Below, in pieces: positions 8,214 through 17,244 of a stretch of DNA of 43,651 nt. This DNA comes from Ignavibacteria bacterium (lineage in GTDB: Bacteria > Bacteroidota > Ignavibacteria > UBA10030 > SZUA-254), in the NCBI GenBank assembly GCA_016178625.1, contig JACOSX010000036.1:1-43651 (forward strand), in the 5' to 3' direction. The position numbers and the translations under genes are program-made. Position 1 is the stretch's first letter. The number at the start of each line of letters is the position of its first letter. The notes beneath the pieces were generated by a model that did not search any database, was not told the DNA's origin, and worked only from the letters and a program-made list of their open reading frames with translations.

Positions 8214-11200
8214 TATTTCAGAAGAATCATTTTCTGTACACTCGTAAACTTACCCGCCGTCAATCGGTAGAAGTAAATTCCACTTGCGACCTGATCGCCC
8301 GAGAAAGGAATTTCGTAGAAGCCAGCAGTCTGCTTACCGCTCACCAGCGTTGCCACCTCTTTTCCCAAGATATCATATACCACAAGAGTCACGAGCTCGT
8401 CATTCGGTAACTCGTAGCGGATTCTTGTTGTTGGATTGAATGGATTCGGATAATTCTGATGCAACACATATTGTGTCGGAAGAAGGTTTTGTTCCACTCT
8501 TAGTCGTGCCGTAGAGAGATCGACAGCATTAACTGTTATCGATCCATCTCCCTTCAGAATATGAACATCCGCCTTTGAAGATCTCTTGTTGACAAGCACC
8601 AACGTATACTTCACCCCGGATCCGTCACCAACGTGCCAGGAAAGAGTAAGCGGATTATCCGACGAGTGAATCATCAACGGATACTCAACAGCTTCCGAAA
8701 GCGCGGCAGGATGCGTTTCCACCATCCTCTGAGATCCGAAGCGAACATCAAAACCACCTTCGGGCGGCAGTGGCGGCATAACGAACCGCTGCAGATCGAG
8801 AGGCCTCTCTGGATTCTTTCCGAAGTAGAGGGTTTGAGAATTTCCGCGGTTGTTGCGAACCGTGAGAGAATTCAAAGTACTTAATGCACGGACGTCGCTT
8901 TCTGCAACCGCATCCTTCGGAACCGACTGTGATGAGACAAGTGCGAGCTGTCCATTAGCGTTCACCCTGATCCAATACGCACTTCCCGGGAGGATTGAAT
9001 CTTTCGCAACGTATCCACCACCTTCATAACCGAAGAAGTTTGATACCATAATGCCGGGAGGTACGGACGTCACGAGCCCGACCGGAAGCGGTACGGAAAG
9101 TGAACCAATCAAATTCCATGCTACCGTGACTGGAATGGTATCATTTGTATTTGGCGAACCACTGAGAACACGTCCCGTCGAGCTATTAAACTTCAACCAG
9201 AACCCTGCGCCGTTATCAAGCGTATCTCGCGTGGCATACCCTCCTTGATAGATAAACGCATTCGATGCCGCGTTGGGGAAAAGGCCGGTCTTTGTTTTTT
9301 GAGCCATGATCAGTGGAATGGATAACATATTCCAATCACTGGTGAATTGATACGTAAATGCCGGGAAGGTTGTGCCCTGACGGAGCGCCAGCGCCTGAAC
9401 GCCTGACATCCCCATCGGTCCAACGATCGTGCCGGTTCCATATGCGGTATCAATAGTGATAAGCTTATTCGGATTAGGTCCTGAACCGATTAGACCAAAG
9501 AGGACTCCGTTGGCATCGAAGATAATATCCGTAGTCGTAACTCCGAAACCGGTTGTGCCGACAAGCGTTGGAGTGCCAGAGGGAAGACTGATCTTGTAGA
9601 TACGATCAAGGTTTGAGTTTCCCGACGGTCGAACCGATGCCCAAAGCTCACCGGTGATGGGATTGAAATCAATTCCCGCGATATTCAGTCCGGTTGATGC
9701 TACCTGCGTCGCTACACCGGTAGCGATATTCACGCGATAAAGGGTTCCCGTAAGTCGAGCCATGTATAACGTATCACCTCTAAATGCCATGCCCTTGAGC
9801 AACGAAATTGGAATGGTGGAGACCGGATGGGCATCTCCTCCGGCACTATTGATACGCACTAAAATATTGTTCGCGCCCACTGCTGCGATTCCAATCAATT
9901 CGTGAGTTGTCGGATGGACCCTCGCGCTGACGATCTGTTCATACCCGGAAGAACCAATGTTACTCGCTGCTCCGGTCGTTGTATTCACGGTTAAGAGCTT
10001 TGCGTCGGGGGTTCCGCTCGTCGCGTACATTAATCCACCTTGCGCTTGGGTTATCGAGAAGCCACTCCCTCTAACGCTTATCGAGGTGACCGGATTACTC
10101 GTATCATTCGTACTGATGTTAATCGATCCTGTAAGGATGCCAGTCGTTTTCGGTGTGAAGACCGCTCTCACCGATGTAGTCTCGAACGACGCCAGCGAGA
10201 AAGGCAACGTCGGCGGATTAACAAGCATGAAATTTGTATCAGGCAGTATTATCGCTGACATCGTCAACGTGTCCAGGCCATAATTCGAGAGTGAAACAGC
10301 GAGCGTTTCGCTCACAGTGCCAACTTCGTGTGGACTGAAATTCATCTCTGGCGGCTCCACGAACAAGAACTTACCAGGAACAGGTGCCATCTTGGCTTTG
10401 CCGACCCATGTATGATAGTCGTTAGTGCCCGACGTATACTCGGTATGGACCCAGATGGCGGTTGTATCGACCGGATCGAGTCCTACGCCCATATAGTCAC
10501 CCCAACGGTTGCGCTGACCCGGCGCTACAGGATCATAGTGACCCAACCCGAGCTTCAGTGCGACGCTCGATGAGATCCCCGGTGGATCACTGTTTCGATG
10601 GCCAGCAACATACGCACCTGCATACTCAGTCGTGCCTGATCGTGAAAACGTGACGATGAAATTCTTCTCTGCATCGACCATGAGCGCGGGATAGAAATGC
10701 CAGTAACCATCTATTCCTGCAGCGACGTCTTCGAGATTGGTATTTGTGAATGGATTCAATCTGACATAGTGGAGAGCAGAATAGGCATCTCCGGGACCAC
10801 TGGCTACCGAGTGAACCACCCATAGAGAGCTGTCCCGATACACCGTTTTATGCCTCACAGCACTCCCGCCTCCTTCGAAGGGATTACCACCGCCCGGTTG
10901 CCCTGGATTTGGCGCGGAATTATATGCTACAACAGGGATGTTGGCGCCAGTAATCGACGGAGTGCCGATAGGATCGTGAATAGTCCACACGGTGAAAAAT
11001 GTGCCTGAGACGTATGGAGATGCATTCACCAAAAAGTGGACACCGACGGGTGTAAAAATGACCGACGGTCGTATGCCATCCAGCCGCACGGAGGGATGAT
11101 CAGGCTCCCTGAAGTCCCAGAAGTCTGTCCACGATACAGGACCACCGGTATTCGCGTACAATTCCGTTTTCGGGATGATGCGAACCCTCGAGTAAAAGAA

Positions 11201-12397
11201 TCCCGTACCGAATTCTCGAGTTGTGATATACACTGCTTGCTCGTCAAAGCCCATCTGTGGATAATCAGCAAACGCGCCTGTGGTTGAATCACCGAGTCCT
11301 TCCGGAAGAGCATAGTTATACCATGCACCGATCGGATTGTCATCGTCTGAGACGGAGATGACAAGCTTATTGGGCGTGCTTCCCTCTAAGCCCGCCATCA
11401 CCCACCGGTGATCGAATTGATCATAGAGGATTTGTGGATCACCTGCATAATTTGCTACAACATTAGAGAACCAGGAATCTGATCCGATGTCCTTCAAGAG
11501 AGTCCCATTTTTATCCCATATCCGAAATGCATGATTGACAATTGCAACAACGTGATTGGGACCTACAGCCATGGTAGGATCGGGGGGAAAATCACCGCTG
11601 GTGAACCCAAGAAAGTTCTTTAGGATAACAGGCTTGGATGGCGGAGTCATGGTCGCTTCTATTGATTTTAGCTCCTTGAAGTTTGATCCCTTAGGTCCCT
11701 TGGGTTTCATGACATCCGGGGGTGTCGGGAGGAGCGGAACATCCGGTTCATTTTCGACTTCCTGCCCCGCTCCACCACCCTCTCCACCCATCACCATCGC
11801 TGCTTCAGGTCCGGTGTTCGCGAGAGCACCGCTGGCAACTGAGCCACTCTTCGGGCCTTTTACGATCGGGAAAGGCAACTGGGGGCAAGAGTCTGAACAA
11901 ACTCTGAAAAAAAGATCTCCACCGGTCGGCACACCGCCCGACGGTCCACCACCGTTCCACTCCGCAATTTGAATAGTGTAGGTCGTTCCCGCCTGCACGA
12001 GCCATCGAATCTCCGATTGGCGAACAACACCCGGAATGATATCATCATTGCACGAGTCAAGGATGAGGCTACCACAAGAGCCATGATACAGACCCATTGC
12101 GATATCGTAATCTTGCGGTTCGCTACCAGATGTAGAGAACGTGACATACCGCGTCGAGTCGGCAGTATATTGGAACCACACGGTTTTCCCCCCTCCTCCA
12201 TTCGCACAAGCTAACGCGGGATCAGAAGGATTTGGCGTTGCGAGCCGAGTATTCTGGGACACTGTGAAGGGAAGTGATGAGATAACCGTCGCACCGCTAC
12301 ACTCATCGTTCGCGGGTACCTGTGCTGTACTACTGCCCGGTGACAGGATCATCAGGATAGCGGCGACTGCCATGAAGAGAGTTGAAGTATGTTTCAT
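8213..12397 (-). CDS. Large multidomain T9SS cargo protein (PPC-like, propeller and ASH-like domains)
   Basis: This 1394-residue exported protein has a signal peptide ending near STAQ (about 26). A domain of about 140 residues beginning NDECSGATVI resembles bacterial pre-peptidase C-terminal (PPC-like) beta-sandwiches. It is followed by a low-complexity linker and a large beta-rich region with DPTMAVGPNHVVAIVN, QILYDQFDHRWVMA and WGDYMGVGLDP motifs, probably a propeller. An ASH/Hydin-like Ig domain comes next (FSPHEVGTVSETLAVSLSN). A second propeller follows (YATSGTPDAKLLTVN, DFNPITGELWA). Then come a tandem GWN module (SDWNMLSIPL, AWNLIGSL), the LPPxPP module (TLYFGKNPE, MPPLPPEGGFDVRF) and a T9SS type A domain (1309-1394, terminal KMILLK). 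Upstream, 235 bp separate it from the PLD-like gene; I see no convincing promoter there and only a weak AGAGAC-type ribosome site. Confidence 0.88.
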   Translation of the reverse strand: MKHTSTLFMAVAAILMILSPGSSTAQVPANDECSGATVISSLPFTVSQNTRLATPNPSDPALACANGGGGKTVWFQYTADSTRYVTFSTSGSEPQDYDIAMGLYHGSCGSLILDSCNDDIIPGVVRQSEIRWLVQAGTTYTIQIAEWNGGGPSGGVPTGGDLFFRVCSDSCPQLPFPIVKGPKSGSVASGALANTGPEAAMVMGGEGGGAGQEVENEPDVPLLPTPPDVMKPKGPKGSNFKELKSIEATMTPPSKPVILKNFLGFTSGDFPPDPTMAVGPNHVVAIVNHAFRIWDKNGTLLKDIGSDSWFSNVVANYAGDPQILYDQFDHRWVMAGLEGSTPNKLVISVSDDDNPIGAWYNYALPEGLGDSTTGAFADYPQMGFDEQAVYITTREFGTGFFYSRVRIIPKTELYANTGGPVSWTDFWDFREPDHPSVRLDGIRPSVIFTPVGVHFLVNASPYVSGTFFTVWTIHDPIGTPSITGANIPVVAYNSAPNPGQPGGGNPFEGGGSAVRHKTVYRDSSLWVVHSVASGPGDAYSALHYVRLNPFTNTNLEDVAAGIDGYWHFYPALMVDAEKNFIVTFSRSGTTEYAGAYVAGHRNSDPPGISSSVALKLGLGHYDPVAPGQRNRWGDYMGVGLDPVDTTAIWVHTEYTSGTNDYHTWVGKAKMAPVPGKFLFVEPPEMNFSPHEVGTVSETLAVSLSNYGLDTLTMSAIILPDTNFMLVNPPTLPFSLASFETTSVRAVFTPKTTGILTGSINISTNDTSNPVTSISVRGSGFSITQAQGGLMYATSGTPDAKLLTVNTTTGAASNIGSSGYEQIVSARVHPTTHELIGIAAVGANNILVRINSAGGDAHPVSTIPISLLKGMAFRGDTLYMARLTGTLYRVNIATGVATQVASTGLNIAGIDFNPITGELWASVRPSGNSNLDRIYKISLPSGTPTLVGTTGFGVTTTDIIFDANGVLFGLIGSGPNPNKLITIDTAYGTGTIVGPMGMSGVQALALRQGTTFPAFTYQFTSDWNMLSIPLIMAQKTKTGLFPNAASNAFIYQGGYATRDTLDNGAGFWLKFNSSTGRVLSGSPNTNDTIPVTVAWNLIGSLSVPLPVGLVTSVPPGIMVSNFFGYEGGGYVAKDSILPGSAYWIRVNANGQLALVSSQSVPKDAVAESDVRALSTLNSLTVRNNRGNSQTLYFGKNPERPLDLQRFVMPPLPPEGGFDVRFGSQRMVETHPAALSEAVEYPLMIHSSDNPLTLSWHVGDGSGVKYTLVLVNKRSSKADVHILKGDGSITVNAVDLSTARLRVEQNLLPTQYVLHQNYPNPFNPTTRIRYELPNDELVTLVVYDILGKEVATLVSGKQTAGFYEIPFSGDQVASGIYFYRLTAGKFTSVQKMILLK

Positions 12398-12632
12398 AAT
12401 CTGTCTCTATAGATTAGTGGGGGTTAGTAGATAGATTTTTTTGATGGGGGAGCAGTTCGATTTCGCGTTCAGGAGATCAGTGCAACGGATGGCGAATGCA
12501 CGTGTCAGTCCTGCATGAGGAATGGTGCCGCGTAAAGGCACATCGAGTATGTCGGATGGAAGATGACCCGGTACCAATGACGTCATGCAGACCTGACAAA
12601 GATGAATGAGAACAACATGAACACCTGCAACA

Positions 12633-15600
12633 TTACTTTAGCAACAAGAGTTTTCGAACACTGTTGAATTCGTGATGACTATCGCCGTCGCCCATTGTTT
12701 CCAGTCGGTAAAAATACACGCCGGCTGAATAATGCGAAGCATCAATAACCACGCTGTGATACCCAGCCTCACGAGGCTGATGGTCAAGCACTCGCTGCAC
12801 CACTTCGCCGAGCACGTTGTAGATCGTGAGAGTCACCGACGCTTGGCGAGGGAGCGCAAACGGTATTGTCGTGCTTGGGTTAAATGGATTTGGATAATTC
12901 TGACCGAGCGAGTATTCCTTCGGCAATGGCTTTACGGGCGATACGATCAGCACAAGTTCACTCGTGGAACCCTTACCAACGCTCGCTTCACCCTTGCCCG
13001 TTAACGGAATTGAAGATGCTTCACGCTCAGTCCCAACTCTCAAAGTATAAGAATTTGCATCCTGACTGTCAATACTCCAGCGCAGTTTTATTGAAGTATT
13101 TTTCGCTTGGAGCTGGATAGCGAAATGTGCAGGATTTTGTAAATTGTTCGCAAATAACCCAAGACTCGTCCCTGACGCGAACCGAACATCGAATGCACCA
13201 TCAGGCGGGCTCGGTGGAAGCTCGAACAAGCCAGAGTGGAGATCGGTCTTCGAGTCCGTTCCGAAGTACAGAGTCTGTTCGTGACCTTCAGCGTCCGAGA
13301 AGACGAGACTGTTCATTCCTTTCAACGACGCCGGCCGCGAGGGCTTGGGTTGCTGCGATGCGCTCGCAAGTATCAGTGTACCGGCTTGATTGGTCTTCAC
13401 CCAGTACGCGTTTCCCGGCTTAATCGTGTCGGTGGGGAAATACGCACCGTTGAACCCGATGTAGTTCGAGGTCACGATGCTTGGTGGATTCTGAACAATC
13501 GAAGTCTTTGCCAGGGGGTTGCTGATCGAGCCGATCATATTCCACTGGCTCGCGACATGGATAGTCTCCGCCGTGATGACAATACCCGTGAGTGAATCGG
13601 TTTGAGCGCCTGAGAACTTCACCCAGAACCCTTTTCCGTTCACCAGAGAATCGTGCGGAACATATCCTGTTTCAAATGCAAATGCCATCGACGTTGCCGT
13701 CGGGAAGAGCGTCGTGCGTCGATTATCGCTCACCGCCACCGGCACCGAAACCATGTTCCATCCATCCATGATGCCGATATGAGAAGTCACCGTATCCGTA
13801 GTTACTTTCTTGCCGATACCGGAGAGAGAGACGGTATTTGGACTTCCGGGGGCGTCATGCGTCACGGTGATCGTGCCGTATCGAATGCCCAACACTGTCG
13901 GTATGAACGTTACATAAAATTTCTGTGTCGCCGAGGGGGGAACCGTCGCGCTCGATGGACTTACGCTGTAGTACGCGTTCGATGTGGTAACACTCGAGAT
14001 CGTCAGTGATAATGTACCTGTATTGGAAACTGTGAAGCTATCCTGCTTGGTCTGACCAATGATGACAGTATCGAAAGCGATCGTGGAAGGTGTCTCGGAA
14101 TAAATTGGCGAATCGGTAATGTGCAAGGAATCCGTTCCACCGGCTTCGTAATACCGCGCCGCGAATTCTTGCAGATAGAGATTCGCAACCCTCCTGTTCT
14201 GCACGATGAGTGTATTTTCATCGTTGGAGTTCTCTGCGCTGTTCGACCAATTGTGAGAACCCGTTTCGGCATATTGCGTGCCAGCGACCTGATCGCCGTC
14301 GATGACCACATATTTGTGGTGAAGCAATCCCGATCCACCTTTCAAATGCACATCCACCCCGTTCGATTGCAGATACGAGTACTGATTACCGGAGTCAGTA
14401 TTGTTATCCATGAGAACCCGCGTCTTATCTCCGGCGGTCTTCCTCGCAATGACACTGTCGGCAATGTCTTTGCGCGTAAAGGTGAGAATACAGGCAGCCA
14501 CAGAATGCTGTGCGTGACCTATCGTCTCGCGGATGTACCTCGTCGCATCATCGGAGGGACTAAAATATGAGCTGACCGGAACGCCATTGATGATAAAGTG
14601 ATGAGGGGTGTTATCCGTTTTCCGTCCGCCGAATCGTGACGTCGAAGAATTCGGCGTATCTGTGTCGCTCCCCCACATCTCGTTGAACTCCGTCGTGTAC
14701 GCGCCCGCGAGAGAGACGTCTTGTATCTCAATGGAGTTTTGCCGGTCCTGTGTCGTGCCCTGGTTGGTGGGGTTCCACGATCCGCCCCACACCCAGACGC
14801 TTTCCGGTGCGCCGCCGCGATAGTCGATCACAAAAAACTTGTTGTGCATCAGTCCCGCTCCAAACCACACCGGATCAAAGCGATCGGTGATGAGCGGGAT
14901 GCCATTGCTTACCAAGGTCGGGAAACTGCTTCCCGGGCTTGTGCTGTTATCATACTCGCAGATGACGCGCACCTTCACACCGCGGCCCTTGGCAGAGATG
15001 AGCGCACTGGCGATGACGTCGCCCTGACCGTTTGCACTCAAACTGTACAGCGCCAGGTCGATGGAGCGGTGTGCATTGTTGATGCGTGTGACAATGAGCG
15101 ATACGAGATCTTGATTGCCAAGGGCGTTCTCCCCCATCGACACGGAGGTGTTGACGCTCTTGTTGAAATAGACGTTCATTTGTCCCGTGGAACCTGCGGG
15201 TGAGGCAGTGCTCACGACAAGGTCACCCGCTATGCTACTGTCAGCTCCTGAAACCGAGAATGCCTGGACATGGTAAATTGTTGCCGCTTGCAATCCGGTG
15301 ACGTCGATGCCGTGACTCGTCCGCAGCGTATTATCCGGCTCGATGACGCCGAGCTCATACGCTGTCGTCGTACCATACCGCAACCGACTCGTCCCGTTGT
15401 TCACCGTTGTCCACGAGATACGGAAAGACGATGAGGTGATGTTGCTCTCGACCGGAAGCGTGGCAAAAATCGGACCTTTATTGAGGATGTCTGTTGTCTG
15501 CCGCGGCATCAACTGGTAACCACCGATGAATGGCGAGGTGGACTTAAACTGACTCATAACCCCAATGATGCCAAAGGTACTCTGTGGTGCAGGCGTATTA

Positions 15601-17135
15601 GCAAAGTCGACGTTGTTATCGACACGGATGTCGACATTTCCAGACGCATCGATCAGGCGATAGTTCGTCCCGGAACCGGTTACTGTCCATGAGGTAATCG
15701 GATTATTGAACGTGTCGCGCACAGCGACGAGATTCACTCTGACGAGTCTTCCTTCATACACTTCCACCCCGCCGGCGCCGTCGTTCTTCAAGTCGGCACA
15801 CGTGACAACTTCAGGAGACGGGCTTGTGCCCGGACCAAGAAGCGAATCCACATGCGGCGATGTCATCTCAAACAATCCATTGAATGGATCGACCTTCCCC
15901 GACACGACCACCTCATCCCCGATGTTCACAACACCCGATAGCGCGGATCCGAAAATCCCCATTCCACCGGTGTTATCCTGCACATACGATGGACCACCGA
16001 ACTGATTTGCCACCGTAACAACGCCTTGGATCGTCGCAAGCTGTCCAAATCTGAGCGGAAAGCCGTTGGCATCATTCCCCTTCACTTCGGAGATCGGCTG
16101 AGGCAAACCGAAGACCACCATCTTCGGTAATGGCGCCACGTCGGCGTAATCTGTTTGCGCTTTCGTTTGAACGTTGATAGGATAGAATGCCGTGCTGTCC
16201 GGAGCGGTGACGTTCAGAATAGCAATCACTGTCGAGTCGGCGCTCATCGTGAGCGTATTGAAGTAAATCGTATCGCCACTGACCGATTTCGTTGCTGTCA
16301 TGTTCGTGAAGCTGACGTCCGCGGCATCATGCGACCAGCCGAAGTTCGACGGCAGGATGACACGCATGTCAGTGTTGGTGTATGCAGGATCGCGATGATA
16401 CGTGACCGTAATGGTGGATGTTGTCCCATGCTTCATCGTATCGGGATCGACTGTTGCCGTGCCGTTCCCATCGGCACGCGCGCGAAGAGCGCTGATCCAG
16501 GCAAGGTTCGTTGCTGTGTTACCAGCACCGGGAGTCTGCGTCGCAGTATTAAACGTCCAGTTGGCTGTCGACGTCAGTTCGGGTGTAGTATCTTCATTAA
16601 AGTAAATGGTGTTACCGCTGCTCATCGTCCCGCTGAAATGAACTTTCGGTGCGGGAAGAGAGCCCACATTGTTGGTTCCCCACGAGACGCCGAAGACATG
16701 AGTGTCCGATGCATCTCGTATCTGAATAGCATCGCTACTTCCGGCAAACAAAAAAGTACCGGTAGCAGTAAAATAAGTACTGTTGCTCGATTTGATAATG
16801 AGTATATAGTCGGACGGATCGGTGTCTTCAGTGAATGTTGTTGACGACGTACCAACGACGATGATGGTCCCTTTCCGGAGAAGACTCCAGAGACTATTAG
16901 ACGTGAACGTCAACGGAGATTGTGCGGCACCTCCAGAACTATAATCCCGAAGGTCCCAATTACGGATATCCAAACTGTCTTGAACAACAAGAAGTTCGAC
17001 CCATTCGTCGTTGCCGCTGGAGTTGTAGAGTTCATTGATGATCATCTGCTGCGCGTGCAGCAATGGTGACCACAGGACAAACAAAGGAATGGCATACCTT
17101 AGAAAAGACCTCCCAAGTCTTTCATGGATTCTCAT
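12633..17135 (-). CDS. Secreted phospholipase-D-like protein with lamin-tail domain and T9SS sorting domain
   Basis: This is the longest gene here (1500 residues). The order is: signal peptide (1-29); lamin-tail-like domain (about 30-155, INELYNSSGNDEWVEL); a beta region; an OB-fold-like nucleic-acid-binding style domain (about 365-530, IQGVVTV, YVQDNTGGMGIF); fibronectin type III (about 556-645); two PLD domains (about 652-830 and 850-1000); an ASH-like Ig domain (about 1015-1108); a tandem GWN module (1125-1256); an LPPxPP module (about 1275-1400); and T9SS type A domain (1408-1500). Both HxKx4D signatures are intact: H764-K766-D771 (HNKFFVID) and H939-K941-D946 (HHKYVVID). This predicts an active phosphodiesterase, either phospholipase or nuclease; the lamin-tail and OB-like parts make a DNA substrate plausible. 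The ATG has AAGGA 5 nt upstream. Confidence 0.93.
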   Translation of the reverse strand: MRIHERLGRSFLRYAIPLFVLWSPLLHAQQMIINELYNSSGNDEWVELLVVQDSLDIRNWDLRDYSSGGAAQSPLTFTSNSLWSLLRKGTIIVVGTSSTTFTEDTDPSDYILIIKSSNSTYFTATGTFLFAGSSDAIQIRDASDTHVFGVSWGTNNVGSLPAPKVHFSGTMSSGNTIYFNEDTTPELTSTANWTFNTATQTPGAGNTATNLAWISALRARADGNGTATVDPDTMKHGTTSTITVTYHRDPAYTNTDMRVILPSNFGWSHDAADVSFTNMTATKSVSGDTIYFNTLTMSADSTVIAILNVTAPDSTAFYPINVQTKAQTDYADVAPLPKMVVFGLPQPISEVKGNDANGFPLRFGQLATIQGVVTVANQFGGPSYVQDNTGGMGIFGSALSGVVNIGDEVVVSGKVDPFNGLFEMTSPHVDSLLGPGTSPSPEVVTCADLKNDGAGGVEVYEGRLVRVNLVAVRDTFNNPITSWTVTGSGTNYRLIDASGNVDIRVDNNVDFANTPAPQSTFGIIGVMSQFKSTSPFIGGYQLMPRQTTDILNKGPIFATLPVESNITSSSFRISWTTVNNGTSRLRYGTTTAYELGVIEPDNTLRTSHGIDVTGLQAATIYHVQAFSVSGADSSIAGDLVVSTASPAGSTGQMNVYFNKSVNTSVSMGENALGNQDLVSLIVTRINNAHRSIDLALYSLSANGQGDVIASALISAKGRGVKVRVICEYDNSTSPGSSFPTLVSNGIPLITDRFDPVWFGAGLMHNKFFVIDYRGGAPESVWVWGGSWNPTNQGTTQDRQNSIEIQDVSLAGAYTTEFNEMWGSDTDTPNSSTSRFGGRKTDNTPHHFIINGVPVSSYFSPSDDATRYIRETIGHAQHSVAACILTFTRKDIADSVIARKTAGDKTRVLMDNNTDSGNQYSYLQSNGVDVHLKGGSGLLHHKYVVIDGDQVAGTQYAETGSHNWSNSAENSNDENTLIVQNRRVANLYLQEFAARYYEAGGTDSLHITDSPIYSETPSTIAFDTVIIGQTKQDSFTVSNTGTLSLTISSVTTSNAYYSVSPSSATVPPSATQKFYVTFIPTVLGIRYGTITVTHDAPGSPNTVSLSGIGKKVTTDTVTSHIGIMDGWNMVSVPVAVSDNRRTTLFPTATSMAFAFETGYVPHDSLVNGKGFWVKFSGAQTDSLTGIVITAETIHVASQWNMIGSISNPLAKTSIVQNPPSIVTSNYIGFNGAYFPTDTIKPGNAYWVKTNQAGTLILASASQQPKPSRPASLKGMNSLVFSDAEGHEQTLYFGTDSKTDLHSGLFELPPSPPDGAFDVRFASGTSLGLFANNLQNPAHFAIQLQAKNTSIKLRWSIDSQDANSYTLRVGTEREASSIPLTGKGEASVGKGSTSELVLIVSPVKPLPKEYSLGQNYPNPFNPSTTIPFALPRQASVTLTIYNVLGEVVQRVLDHQPREAGYHSVVIDASHYSAGVYFYRLETMGDGDSHHEFNSVRKLLLLK

Positions 17136-17193
17136 AACAATCCTTATATGTACAATGAACTACCGACCCCCGGAGATCAGACTTACCTATGTT

Positions 17194-17233
17194 CCCAAGC
17201 TCTACCCCCGCATCATTGCTCGTAGAGCCCGGG
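17194..17233 (-). terminator. Hairpin between the 1500- and 627-residue T9SS genes
   Basis: A 12-bp stem (17194-17205 with 17222-17233) has two G-U pairs in the minus-strand RNA and a 16-nt loop. It lies in the 109-bp gap upstream of the gene ending at 17245 and downstream of nothing else on this strand except that gene's stop codon, so it sits just past the 3' end of the 627-residue gene. No U tract follows. It may terminate transcription or protect the transcript end. Confidence 0.4.
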
Positions 17234-17244
17234 AGGGTACAACC

